Source of the DNA: Circinella minor
Taxonomy: Eukaryota; Mucoromycota; Mucoromycetes; Mucorales; Lichtheimiaceae
Reading direction: 5' to 3'
Length of the DNA stretch: 64,000 nucleotides
Assembly: GCA_016758965.1 (NCBI GenBank)
Contig: JAEPRB010000022.1
Location: 186,001-250,000 of the forward strand
The translations under genes and the position numbers were made by a program. The notes below the pieces were generated by a model. It did not search any database. It saw only the letters and a program-made list of their open reading frames with translations, and was not told the DNA's origin. Below, piece by piece: positions 13,001 through 25,249 of the stretch (position 1 is the first letter of the stretch; every line of letters begins with the position of its first letter).

Positions 13001-13866
13001 CAACTACAAGATTTACTCGCGCTCTGGAAGCTTCATGTCGCAAATTGGTTGAAATGACAAGTTACGGTAAACCATTGGCAAATGTTGCAAAACTGTATGG
13101 TGAAGTTATCGATATTCCTCCGTTTGGATTAACTTTGGGACCTTGTCAGCTTATTCTATTCCGTGCATGGGTTACCATTCCAGGGACTATTTCAGCAATC
13201 AATCAAACACTTACAGAGAAGGTCAAGTGCGTACCACTACCACTTTACCGAAGTCTTGCTTATCACATCACAGATCAGGCTGTCGCTCGATATCGTGCCG
13301 TAACAATGCGCAGTGTTCCTGAATCAACATATTTAGCACAACAGCGCGTTTATCAGTCAACTGCAGCAGTGTCACAGCCTTCAGCAACAGCATCCAAACC
13401 AACCCCACCATCATCACCTTTAAGTCGAACCCATGACATTAATAATATCAACGATCATCATAGCAATTTGATTCATGATAATAGTAACAACGATAATACC
13501 ACCAGTACTTTATCAGGTCACAATGAATTGGGCGACTTTAATTCTTCTACATCTTCAACAACACCGACAACATCCACTAATCCTTTATCAAACGATTCAA
13601 ATCGAATGAGTGTACTTGCACCACTACCATCATTACCACCTCCCCCAAGAACCCGACGACCAAAACTTCAATTTCCTGCTGCTAATGGTCTTTCACTACT
13701 CAGTTTAGAATCACTTGCAGATAAACGAGCGGCGACTCAACGAAACCAAAATAGCACATCATCTGGAACTTCTATAGAATTACCTACTATTCTTACGATT
13801 CTACCAACTCTAGATCGTTTCTGGTGGCTCAATAGTATGATTGATGAAATCATGCATGGCTATTGA
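10086..13866 (+). CDS. MHYT-domain 7-TM protein with long low-complexity cytosolic tail
   Basis: Six exons (10086-10231, 10355-10598, 10693-10720, 10792-10974, 11048-11352, 11536-13866) give 1078 residues. MHYT domains are integral membrane modules with repeated Met-His-aromatic motifs, proposed in bacteria to bind a metal (copper) and sense diatomic gas or redox. All three motifs are visible: WSMHFIG (65-71), VMHYLG (135-140) and GMHYTAM (201-207), each at a membrane helix edge, within about seven hydrophobic segments up to residue 260. The helices end near LLLYIALKSS, then a cytosolic domain follows with LFLDVVFFDKSGRILVNLDG, which looks PAS-like. The last exon encodes about 776 residues, much of it Ser/Asn/Thr-rich, with folded blocks near the middle and C-terminus. 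Exon 3 is only 28 nt. Fungal homologues exist without known ligand. Confidence 0.88.
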
Positions 13867-14903
13867 AAAATCGACCTTCTTAGCATTATGTAAAACATTA
13901 CTCCATCATTCTTTTTTTCAGCTTATTAATACTACAACCCCCCCAATCTTTTTTTTCTGTCAGTCACAAACATAATACATATATCCCGTCTGTCATGTCA
14001 TTATTTCACTGTTCATAATTCACCATTAAACATTCATCTGCATCATTATCATTCATTATTATTCATAGAATACTAAATATCAATTATATAAAAATAAAGT
14101 TTTTTTTGTATATCCGTTTCTTAGTATAGTATTAAGCATTATAGAAGAAGCTCATTTAAGTAATTAATATTTGAAGTTGACGAGCCTTAAATAAAAAAAT
14201 ATGGTATGATAAAAAGGAGGTTATACTCTTTATCAAGACCATCATTACTATATAAAGTAGCCACAGTAACAGCTTTTATTATTAATTTTCACAAGGGCGA
14301 ATACACATAGTATTAATCAGCTAGGTATTCGATTTTTTTTATATATAATACCCCTCAATAAATTTAAGCGTTAACTATAAAGCATAAGCGCACTGACAAG
14401 AATGTTTTAAAATGTCGTTCTTCAAAATTTTCTGAAGCATGTTTTTTATTTACAGGCATATAAGAGTGTCTTTAAGTATTGCTACCCACACCCATCACTT
14501 AGGTTAGTGCAATAAAATTTTCACGACATATTTGAGTATTATCACAATAAGATTTGACCTTAGCCAAAAGACCAGATACAGAGGATTCCTTACAAAAAGA
14601 GAAAAAAAAGTGGAAGCTAGAAGATATAACTAGTAGATCCAGTAATCTGGTATATATGCTGAAAAAAGGGCGATTTGTTGGATGCTTTTGTCATAATTAA
14701 AAAAAATCTTTATTATCTTATTAGGTGGGTAACTTTGCAGGTTAAAAAATTACTGTTGACTACAGCATCATCATTTCGCATTTTGATCATATTTTATATT
14801 AGAATATACAACGGCTATACAATGATAAGCAAAAAAAAAAAAAAAAAACTAATATATCTACTGTATTATTATAATTATTTGTTATTATTACACATTATTT
14901 TAA
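13867..14903. other. Intergenic region between convergent MHYT and chitin synthase genes
   Basis: About 1 kb of 3' flanking sequence for both genes, AT-rich, with AATAAA-like hexamers after the MHYT stop (for example near 14092-14100). I see no gene. The + strand frame 14675-15106 is the antisense of the last chitin synthase exon plus flank. Confidence 0.6.
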
Positions 14904-17900
14904 CTAGGAAGAAAATAGCCGAAGTAACAAGTACATTACGGATCCACAAAATCGGAATGCTGCAAGACCAGCATTTGTCCATAAAAGAACTGCCATGTAT
15001 GTTGAGCCAGCAGATGCTACATATATCGTATCATATTCTGGTGATGTTACAAATGCTATTAATAAAGCATTACATGCAATCCATGCTAATACCAGATGTG
15101 TTCTAAATGACCGGTAATAATCTTCTTGATTAAAAGAAGGAGGTTCCTATAATTATAATAATGAAATTTATACAACTATTAGATGATATTACTTAGATAA
15201 TGATTCTGTCGTTACTGCTTTTATTTTACCTCCTTTGGTTTTTCTTTTCTATCCAATTCAATTAAAGCCTCGTCGTATTGACTATTAACATCAACTTGAT
15301 CGGCAGGTAAATCAATTTCCACAGTATCCTCACCATCACCTTGGTCTTTTTTCTGTTTCTTAACAACCCCAAGATCCTTGGATACAGTATTATCACCTTT
15401 TGTTCCCCAGCTAATAGTTAAAATCACTATTATTAGTTATACATTTAATAGTAATCGAAGTGTTGTAATCGTGATTTATATAAATCTGTACTGCTCTCAA
15501 TATGTTAAGTAGTAAATATGATTATTGTACCTGACATCGTGAGTATTACAGAATGCATATATCGTCAAAATATTCGTAAATCCAGGCAATAAAATTAGAT
15601 AGGGCAAGAAGCTCGTGATCATATGCATGGGTTGGCGATAAAGAAGACTTGATACAAAATATAAGCCATAGGTTGACATGACAGAAATTATTATATTACG
15701 AAGTCCAGCATTTTCTTGAAGTGCTGTAATAAAGCTATTTTGATCCACGGCACCTTGTACACCTTTAAATGTAAGCCATGCTGCAGCAAAAAGCATATAT
15801 GCCATAATAATTGAAAAGGCTACAAGACATCCAATGAATAACCATTTTGATCTAAAAATGATATATATATATATGTATAAAATTAGTTTTTTTTTCTATT
15901 TTCAAAGAATATGCCTTATAAAAACAACTTACACCTGTGGGCGGTTTCCCATAGAACATATAAACACAACAACAAGTACAAACAAGTAGGCATATCGAAA
16001 TATATCAAAGAGTTTTTGGCCCCAACCACCCGGTAGGGGATCAATTTCTGGGTTCACTAAGCTTTTTGTGACAAAGTAAAATGCGATATAAAAGTTTCCC
16101 TATAAAATAAATAGCACAAGTCCGGTTTTTTGATTAATATATGTATACATTGTGAAACTTGTAGCGAATAGAACGTGAAAAAAAATGTTATTTACCAATG
16201 CAACCCAATTAAATATTAAGCTAATAACATTATAAATTGATTCGATAGTTAACAAGACCAAACGTGTAAATGAATGCCGACTTTGCCACATGGATCTAAA
16301 GTTCCATAAACTATAAACGCCGGCAAAAAAACTACCATTTAACCATCGACGCCGCTGAGATATAAATTCAGGAAGACCTTCAGGTACGTCTGTCACTGCA
16401 AATGCAGTATTACAGTACTGTAGCACCCATCGTTCGTTTTTTTTCGCAACCAATTCATAGCATAATATTCTGTCCTCGGCTAAATACATGTTGGCTTCAA
16501 ATAATCCACCTTCATTATTTTTATGAAGTGTTTCTCCTTTAAAGTATTTTTCTAACGGACCATGGCCATTGACATCATTCTGTAATGCTGCATAACGATA
16601 AGCTGAAAAAGCGCCAGGAAGAACAGAAATATAACCAAACACACTTTCCATAGGTTTATCAAGGATATTAGACATTTTGTATTCAAAATTTTGTGCGGCC
16701 ACCAACGGGTTCAATAAGTACTTGCAATAAGGACCAAGCATAGCTCGGATTTCACCACAGGCACCAGCTACTTGTACATTTTGAGCAAATGTTTTCCATA
16801 GTTGATAAATACTAACATTTCCAGGTCTTGTTCCAACATCAAGTAAGACACAAATCTTGGGCTTTAAAAGAGGACCAAAGGCATTAAAAAACCATCGATG
16901 TGAATTAATTTTTTTGGCGTTTTTTTCTTTTAAGCAAAATAAGACTTGTACTGGTACAATTCCCTGTTATTATTATTATTATTATTATTATCGATTTGTC
17001 ATCATTGAAATTAATTGATTGAAAAAAACTACTAAGCTTATAAATTTTCTTTCTTATATGTTTACCAATAATAGCTAAAAAAAGTTATACCACTATACCT
17101 TGTCTGAACCTTTTAACTTCATATCTTCATCTATGGATATTTGCGTAGTGAACTAAAAAAAAATATATAATACGTAGAATATGAGCCATTGAATAATAAT
17201 AATTATAATATAATTTTATTAGCCATGGCCAGTAAGAGCCATTATTATTACCTCATAAAGGTGAGCTTCAACAGGTTTGTCATCCACTACATTTTTTGCA
17301 ACACCTGCTTGGTATATTCCCATGGCAGCAAGAACGGTCAAGACGCGTTTATTGATAATTTTTCGACCATCGGCGACAATGGATACAACGACCTTTTTCC
17401 AACTTTCAGTATTCCATGTATCTGAACACTGTTGTTTACATAGATGTGCAACATTTTTCATTACGCCGTGCATGGTTCGCGCAAATAATATCTCGTCCTC
17501 CTATAAGCACATGAATAAATTTTATATCGTAGTTTATTAGTAATATGCACACAACAACAAACATTATTAATTGTTCAAAAGAAAAAAAAAAGAAAAGAGT
17601 TTAATAATAACTTACATTATACATAGTAATGACAATGAATATTTCAGTTTCACGTTGATAAATTTGTTGACGTAATTCATAATTTTTAAAAGGGACTTCA
17701 TCCGGATCACAGGTTACGGCAGTATATCGCATAGTAGTAAATTCGGGATCTTTTCTATGAAGCACATTCAAAAGTCGATCAGGTACCTGTCGATCAACCA
17801 CCAAATTGCCTTTTGTTAAACGGATTCTATGTGTGGCGTAACGACGCGCTGTATGAGCTGGTGCACGGCCATAACGCATACGTGATCCAACTGGTACGGA

Positions 17901-18446
17901 GGAGTCGTCATTGTACGTTACTGTACTATTATCATCATCCGCTGATGCTGAATCAATCAAGGTGCTTGTTGCTGATACTCGATTACCACGTTGATATTGT
18001 TGTGCTGATGGTGTATGAAGTTGATTCTGAAAATGGTCCGCATATGTATATTGTTGTTGCTGCTGCTGAAGAGTGCGTCGTGGGGGTGGAAGTGGAGGAC
18101 TTTCTGTCAAAGGTGGAAGTTCATGTAAAGGTGCTGTTAGGGGTCGAAAAGGGCTTGTGAGAACAGAAGGTTGATTTGATGATCCAGATGTTGGAGAAAG
18201 GGGTGGTACTGATGATACGCCATCCATCACTCTGCTAGTGGGACTTTGCATTCGATTAACCATATCTGTTTGTTGCTGCTGCTGCTGCTGTGATGCATTA
18301 TCTTTACCAAATACAAAATTATAAAGCCAACCACCGATACCATCATCATCACTTTGGTGATTGTTACGACCGTTATTATTGCGTTGATTGAACGACGTCG
18401 AAGAAGGAGGAGGAGAACTTGGGGCAATATGGTTCCGTTGTTCCAT
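14904..18446 (-). CDS. Chitin synthase (GT2, family with N-terminal CS1N domain)
   Basis: Eight exons (17616-18446, 17252-17500, 17099-17152, 16196-16963, 15933-16099, 15531-15851, 15230-15410, 14904-15146) give 937 residues. It polymerises GlcNAc from UDP-GlcNAc into chitin at the plasma membrane. Residues 1-190 are low complexity (Pro, Ser, poly-Gln, an Asp/Ser patch), followed by the CS1N region with [17 protein letters not shown]. The catalytic part shows LDVGTRPG (419-426), [11 protein letters not shown] with EDR at 541-543, and the product-site motif QRRRW at 581-585. Several membrane helices follow, then the class-typical block [14 protein letters not shown] split by an intron, and a final pair of helices. 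Length is normal for classes I-III. An in-frame ATG eight codons upstream (18470) is an alternative start. The first exon faces the HNH gene across 194 bp. Confidence 0.95.
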
Positions 18447-18640
18447 GCAATAAATATATATGTTATTCACAAAATTAAATAATAAAGAGAAAGAAAACAG
18501 TTTGTTTTCACCTGTCGCGTTTAATAAACAAAGAACAAAGAAATTTTGGATTTATTTTCTTCTGTTCCCAAAAAGGTATTTTGTTTTTTTTTATATTTCC
18601 TTTCTGCATCCAAATTATTACCATATAAACACAACGAAAT
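18447..18640. promoter_or_regulatory. Short bidirectional promoter gap, chitin synthase / HNH protein
   Basis: Only 194 bp lie between the two divergent ATG codons. It is AT-rich with T-tracts and must hold both 5' untranslated regions and both core promoters, so the two genes probably share control elements. I see no clear TATA box for either gene. Confidence 0.5.
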
Positions 18641-19833
18641 ATGCCAGCACAAAAGAAGTCTGTGGTCATGCCAAGCCGAAAGGCTAAAAACATTTATGAA
18701 AACTGGAAAGTCTATTCAAAACATGGAAAACTTATGTTTAGATGTAACCAGTATGTTTCTTTGTCCTTTCTTTCTCACAATTTGATCAAATGATTTCTAA
18801 AATGAATAACTAATGACAAAAAAAAAACGTTGTCTGTTTATCTGTAATTGTAGACGAAAAGCACAGTGGTACTTGACACGCGAGTTAGCAACTATCAAAG
18901 ATAATGAAGAGCGAGCCATTCAATTGAATTTCGATGCAAAAGGACAAGGACATGCAGAAGACGATTATATGGTTGAAGATCGTGATAATATTTGTGTTAT
19001 ATGTGGTTTAACTGACAGCCTAACATTACATCATGTTGTATGTATTTAAAACGGAAAATAAGCTTTTTTTTTATGCTTATTTATTTACTTATTATTATTT
19101 TTTATAGGTTCCTTATGTATATCGCCAATGGTTTCCACTAACCATCAAGTCCAAATCAGTAAGTATGACAACAATGCATAGCAATGACAACAAATATTAA
19201 ATTTTAACTCAACTTTATTTTTATTTTTTCATCAAGAGCCGAGATTTATTACTTGTATGCAAGAATTGTCATGATCAGCATGAAAGATATGCCACATCTT
19301 TCAAAAAAAACTTGGCAACAAAATATGAGCTACCATTAGAAGGTAAAGGATGGGTGCGTGTACCTGAGAATCGAACAGCACGTAAAGCCGCATCAGCATT
19401 ACTTAGAGCAGCAGATAAATTGCCATCTCAAAGAAAACAAGAACTTGAAACAATCGTCAAAGATTTTTGGGAACGGAAAAAACAAGAAATATCAACCATG
19501 GAAGCAATTCAGACTGCAAAAAAAGATAAAGAAGAAAAGGAAGCATGTAATGATGATGAAAGTGTAGATTGGCAAGCATTGAATTGGCAGGAAGTTTTGC
19601 AAAAATGTTGTGAACTTCAAGAATTATTCCAAGGACCGGATTTTATCGAACACGGCCAAGGGGTTGTACGACACTTGATGGTTAATGAAACGGTGGATGA
19701 TAATAACGGTAAAGAACGGTGGCCAGATCTGGAAGATTTCGTTAAAGAATGGCGTCAACATTTTCTGGATCATTCAAAACCAAAACATTTAAGCGAACGA
19801 TGGACTGTGGATGGTGAAATATATACCCATTAG
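18641..19833 (+). CDS. Stand-alone homologue of the EXD2 C-terminal HNH region
   Basis: Four exons (18641-18750, 18854-19037, 19108-19158, 19237-19833) give 313 residues. Sequence order follows the C-terminal half of animal EXD2 (exonuclease 3'-5' domain-containing 2): a YENWKVYSKHGKLMFRCN entry motif, RKAQWYL, LNFDAKGQGHAEDDYMV, then an HNH-like zinc module. That module has ICVIC (Cys84, Cys87), LHH (His96, His97), VPYVYRQWFPL and LLLVCKNCHDQH (Cys123, Cys126, His127). The tail carries ASALLRAADKLPSQRKQEL and near the end EWRQHFLDHSKPKHL, both strikingly like human EXD2. The 3'-5' exonuclease (DEDDy) domain that precedes this part in EXD2 is absent, and the first exon starts directly at the module. 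Role is unknown; nuclease or nucleic-acid binding is inferred. It is divergent from chitin synthase. Confidence 0.88.
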
Positions 19834-22158
19834 TAGAAGTTATAGGGTTTGTTCAGTAGTCACTTGTATATATATATCTTTTTACTAGATTATCTTGTAT
19901 ATAAATAATTGAGCTTTAGTTTGTTGGAAACGAGGATGGTATAACTATACTCACTACACAATTTAGTAAATCATCTTATATTAATAAGGTAGAATTGTGG
20001 TAATGGATCGATTATTATCAGGAGCTGTAATTGACATATATATGTGATATTGAAGTGCTATGTAAATGATATATCGGGACATTTATATCTTTGCGTCCTC
20101 TCACTATTAGCATACTGGTAGTATTTGTTGTGATGGCGACAATGATCGCATTTTTTTTTTTCGAAAAGTAGAAAAACATGTAAATTCAATTACACATTCA
20201 GTGGACTGAACACAATTGTCACATTAAAAAGCACTCCATTCTTCTTTACAAACAGCAAGGAACTCCAGGACTACAGTGCTGAGATAATTATTGATAATAA
20301 ATTAAAAATGGATATCACCATGTAATAAGCTCTTTGTAATCTTTAATCAAGATATTTAACTTTATTTCGGAACCTTTATTGTTGACGACGGCCGAACACT
20401 CGGAGGCAAAAAAAAAAAAAAAAAAACTTGGCTTGGGTTATCAAAAAGGACTTTCTTTTACCCAAACTTTATTTCTGTTATCTTTTTCTGTACCTGAATA
20501 TATATTCAATCTAGGACTTCCAATTCTTATTGCTATTCTTATGAATAAATGAATTATATGCTGTACTGTGTCATTTTTTTTTAAAGAAACACTTTATCTT
20601 GTAGATTGAGAAAGCTAAGGGTCGGGTGTCGTTTTTTCATGTGCGAGCAAAAGAAAAAAGAGAATATAAATACTCATTGGATTACTTGGCGAAAACAACA
20701 GATAAGATACCGTCAGAGTAGACAACAGCAAAAAATTACAATCATTTCTCAAAAATGGTTATCTAATATATTATCATTAAGATACAAGGAGACAAAACTT
20801 CAAGATGTTTTGAAATAACAGTATGAGGGTATATAATTTTTCGTCGGGTGTTGATTTTACTGATAGCCATGCTATCGTCTTAATTTTATGTAGTATGCAG
20901 TGACATATGACAAATCAAAGAAACCATTGATAATGAAATTATGTGGTAAAGCTCGATGCATAGAATATCCGTGAGCAATAATAATTTTTTGGGCGAACGT
21001 TGAGAAAAAAAGAAACAAGTGACACAATATCACAATTGACAGTGGCTATAGTTAAGGCCGTTGTTGATAACAAAATTGTAAAAGGAAAATTGACCGACTA
21101 ATTTGGATATTTATTGATTGTCATTTGGCAATAACAGTTTTAGCAAACTTGTGCTTTCTAGATCAGTCGTAATTAATATAATTGTAGTATCTTTGTTGCG
21201 TATAGGCGTGTCGTAAAATATATATAAAAAAAACTTCGAAAACCCAAGCATATGATACTCTACCTTTCTGTAACGCGTACACTTTTACAATAATGAATAG
21301 TATAAACTATGGTTTTTTTTTTTACGAAAAGATGGACTGGCAACCTATGTATCACAAAACCAACAGCATCAAATTAAACTTGTTCATATTAGTGCCAATG
21401 GTGATAACAGTGATCATGGAGGTGAACGGGCCTGCTACGATAAATCGAATATTCTATTGCAATCCAAAGAAGAAAAATGTTAAAATAGGCGCGCTTTTCA
21501 CTCAACTGATACGATGGTCGTACACGATAGAATCTGGCATCATTATCATCGGTCTACTTTTTTCTCACCATTTCATAAATTGAACCAGAAAAGGAAATAT
21601 TTTTTATTATTACGACATATTACGCCTGTGGATTAAATCCATGTAGGTTGTGAAACGCAGATCCTGTTTAATTATATGAGCAACTGCTTTACGTATTGAA
21701 ATTAAAAAAATAACTTGCATGGATTTTCAGCCATTATACTTATTTGTATCTATATATTTCATTTAACAGCTATATGTATCATAGTAAAAAAGTAAAGTAC
21801 CTAGAAAGAAGATGAGAAACTCTATATAATATTCAATCTGCATAAATATAAACTGCTATTGATTTTTTTAAAATTGTGGGCAATCAGAAAAATAAGATAA
21901 GGGAATTATTAGTCACACAGTTCAAAGTTACTAAATATTATATTTCTGATAAAAAAAATAATCGGAAATCTTATTATAGAGTGATAACCTATAATATCAA
22001 TGTACTTTTTTTCATTGACAATCAATAGCCAAGTAAAAAAGGAAGTGACAAGAGAACACCGTATCTACATTATCTATCCAATTTTGACCAGCAAAAAAAA
22101 AAAGATATATCGTTATCATTATTGCTCTAGAATAATACACAGAGAAAAGAAATCAATA
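19834..22158. other. Gene-poor AT-rich region
   Basis: About 2.3 kb between the HNH gene and the promoter of the oxidase gene. Two short frames (20606-20818, 21293-21583) lack domains and splice partners. No RNA gene or mobile element recognised. An 18-A run sits near 20409-20427. Confidence 0.5.
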
Positions 22159-22159
22159 G

Positions 22160-22168
22160 TATATAAAG
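22160..22168 (+). promoter_or_regulatory. TATA box upstream of the secreted oxidase gene
   Basis: The sequence TATATAAAG lies about 90 bp before the ATG at 22259. It is followed by a pyrimidine-rich tract and an A-rich leader ending in ACAACAATGG, a good start context. This fits a strong, possibly inducible pol II promoter with a 5' leader of roughly 60 nt. Confidence 0.45.
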
Positions 22169-22258
22169 GTTAATGTTTTCATTGTTTTTCTTATTATTAT
22201 CTTTTATATATTCTATTTGTATATTATATAACTACTACATTGTATTACAATAACAACA

Positions 22259-24923
22259 ATGGTGAAAACTACTACATCTCTATTTTTATTAGCTACTGCT
22301 GCTTTACAAGCCATGGCAGCCCCTACAGTCTCTCCCGACTCTATTCTTACCATCGATGATACTCTGCAGGCAGATTCATTAACAAACATCTTTTTGGATT
22401 ATGGTTCCAAGTCCTTTGAAGGCCCATTGACTCTTTCTTATGGCGCTTGTAATACTAAGGAAGCTACACATATTATTGGCACCACCGAAGTAACCCCAGA
22501 GTTTCAACCTACCAAGTTTGTATGGGCTGTTCCTTCAGATGCTCAAACAGGTTGTATCTTTGCCAAGGATTCTACAGGAAGTACTATTGCTCAAAGTGAA
22601 CCTTATACTGTTTCCACTAAGTTTTCCAAACGCGGGCATCCTGAATTTGAAGATATGCATTTTGATGCCGTTAAATTCCATAAAGCACAAATGGCGAAAC
22701 ATAACAAAATTCATGCAAGTGACAAGTCTGAGAGTAAGTTGATAACAGAGAAAAAAAAAGGTTTTTGCGATAGTTGTGCAAATAATTATAATCACTAATT
22801 GATTAACACACTATTTTTCTTTTTCTCTACATAGAAATTGGCATTGTTGGTGCCGGTATGTCGGGTCTCTTTGCAGGTTTGCTTTTGGATCAAGCAGGCA
22901 TTCATAATTACGAAATTTTGGAAGCAAACGACAGACTTGGAGGGTATGTTATCATTATTATTAGTTTCGCCTTTTTTTTTTCAAGAGCTGCTAAATATTA
23001 CACAATGTTAATACTAATAATAACAAATCCACTCTATTTATTATTAGTCGCGTTCACACTACTTATTTCAGCAATTCATCTACTGCTTATCAAGAAATGG
23101 GTATGTTATACACTTGAACTAAAAGATACCAGCCTTGTGAGTGCTACGTTAAAAAAAATCTGTTTTATTTAACTTGATTATAATTATAATATAGGTCCTA
23201 TGCGTTTTCCTATCTCGATTGATTACGGAGACAAGAAACTTCCTGTCACTGATCACAATTCCGTTTTTGCCCTTGCTGAGGAATTGAACAATATGAATGA
23301 TGAAGAATACAAAATTGAATTTATTAAATGGACTCAATCATCTGAAAAGTATGTATTAATTTTTGGTTGTTTATAACATAATTCCAGTCTCATGCTTTCA
23401 GAATTTGTAATGCTAATTCCTGATACTTTATATGTTATTTTTTTTTTATTAGCAACTTGTATTACAGAAATGGTATTCGTTTACCTGATGGTCGTGTTCC
23501 CACTGTTGGTCAAGTTGCTGCCAATGCTTCGCTTACCAAAGACGCAGGTACTGGCGAATTTAGTGAGCAGGTGGATAAGGCCACTGCCGAATTTTACACT
23601 GATGATTGGATGAAGTTGATGAGCAAGGATATGTACAAGGCGCACGCTGTATGTTTTTATGATAATTTATTATTTTTCACAGTTATAAACAAAACAACGT
23701 TCTAATAGCAAATTGTAATTACATTATTTGATTATATAGAAAGCACTTGAGGAGAATTATGATGACTGGTCTGAGTCTGCATGGCTTCATCAAAAATCTG
23801 GCCTTAGTTTAAATGCCACTGAATATGCCACTGGTTTGAAGTCTGGCAATATCTGGGAAGATATGTACGTAACTGGGTTTTATGCTAATATATTTTTGAG
23901 AAAAATTGTATATAACTATCGAGCTATTCTAATACTTACTTATATTTTATTCTATTTATTGGATTCTTTAGGTATGACACTTTTACATTTAGTGCCACTG
24001 ACTGGCGTACTGTTCAAGGTGGTCTTAACCGTTTGGCAAAGGGTTTTGAACCAGTTCTTGGAAATAAAGTTGAGTTTGGTATTAAGGTTAGCAAGCTTGC
24101 TGTTAAAGAAGATGGTCAAGTTTCAGTTCAATGGAAGACAAAGCCTTATGATGAAGAATATCAATCCAAGTCTTACGATAACGTTATTGTTGGTGTACCA
24201 TTCACAATTGTCAGAAACTGGCATCTTCCTGGTAAGTTATATATATATATATATATACTGCAATTTATATTTAAATAGTTACATAATTTAATTGACCGTT
24301 GTATGCTGTTATAAAATATAGAACTTCCGTACACTTTGTCTCGCGCCATCAAGAACATGGGTTATAGTCAGGCATGTAAAGTAGCTCTCGAATTCTCTGA
24401 ACGATTCTGGGAACAATATGAACTTCCAATTAAGGGTGGCTGTGACTCCACTGATCTATCTGTTGGTAACATTTGTTATCCATCCAATAATCTTGGTCAA
24501 GAAGGTCCAGGCGTCATGCTCGCATCTTATTCAAGTGGTGACGGTGGTCTTCGTTTTGCTTCCATGACTGAAGAACAACATGTGGCCCACGTACTTGAAG
24601 ATATTTATGAACTTCATGGTGAAATTGCCAAGGAAAAATATACTGGTAATTATGATCGTGTCTGTTGGATCTTGGATGAATTCCAATCTGGCTCTTGGGC
24701 TTCCGCTGAACCTGGTCAACATAAACTTTACATGCCTTCTTACTTTGAAATGAATGACGGTATTGTCTTTGTTGGTGAACATACTGATATTAAACATGCC
24801 TGGATTTCAGCTGCTTTGGAATCTTCTATTCGTGGTGTTGCCATGGTACTTGTTGAACATGGTCATATCAAAGAAGCCAAACAACTTGTTAAAAAGTGGA
24901 ATGCTACTTGGATGAAGATTTAA
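22259..24923 (+). CDS. Secreted FAD amine oxidase, L-amino-acid-oxidase-like
   Basis: Eight exons (22259-22733, 22835-22943, 23048-23100, 23195-23348, 23453-23648, 23740-23864, 23972-24231, 24322-24923) give 657 residues. A signal peptide (about 1-20, SLFLLATAALQAMA) is followed by a roughly 100-residue beta-type domain with two cysteines (64 and 99). A Lys-Arg pair (124-125) and a His/Lys-rich linker come next. The flavoenzyme core starts at residue 159: KIGIVGAGMSGL is the dinucleotide-binding GxGxxG (164-169), followed by EANDRLGGR. The C-terminal FAD-contact segment is FVGEHTDIKHAWISAALESSIRG. This is the layout of L-amino-acid or polyamine oxidases, which deaminate amines with H2O2 release. 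The Lys-Arg site could be cut by a Kex2-type protease, making the N-terminal domain a propeptide. The substrate is not deducible. Confidence 0.9.
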
Positions 24924-25249
24924 AATATATAAAGTTGTATTGACTTTACCCATCCTTTATACCTGTAAACCGTCAGCCTTTATTATCTATCTATATTCTT
25001 TTGTTTCCTTGTTATATTAGACTTTGTATATGCTCCATTGTATTTTTTTTTTTTTGCATAATATATCCCTTCCCTTTTTTTTAATATAATAAATATTTTT
25101 GTATAATTTCTTCGTTTCGACTTTCTGTGTCTTATGTGATAAAAAGATTCAACCATAAATGGAATAAAAGAACCCCGCTTAATTTTTTTTGGGAAAAGAG
25201 AAAAAAAAAGTTTGTTTCTCCACTTTTGCTTGTACATCATTCGCGTAAT
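24924..25249. other. Intergenic gap, oxidase to TRM6
   Basis: 326 bp between two co-directional genes, with T-rich runs and AATAAATATT near 25088, which may serve as the oxidase poly(A) signal. No gene seen. Confidence 0.55.

Noticed and set aside
14675..15106. 143-codon + strand frame
   Set aside because: Its second half is antisense to the last chitin synthase exon, whose minus-strand reading matches the family.
21293..21583. 96-codon + strand frame
   Set aside because: No domain, contains translated homopolymers and has no nearby exons; treated as chance.
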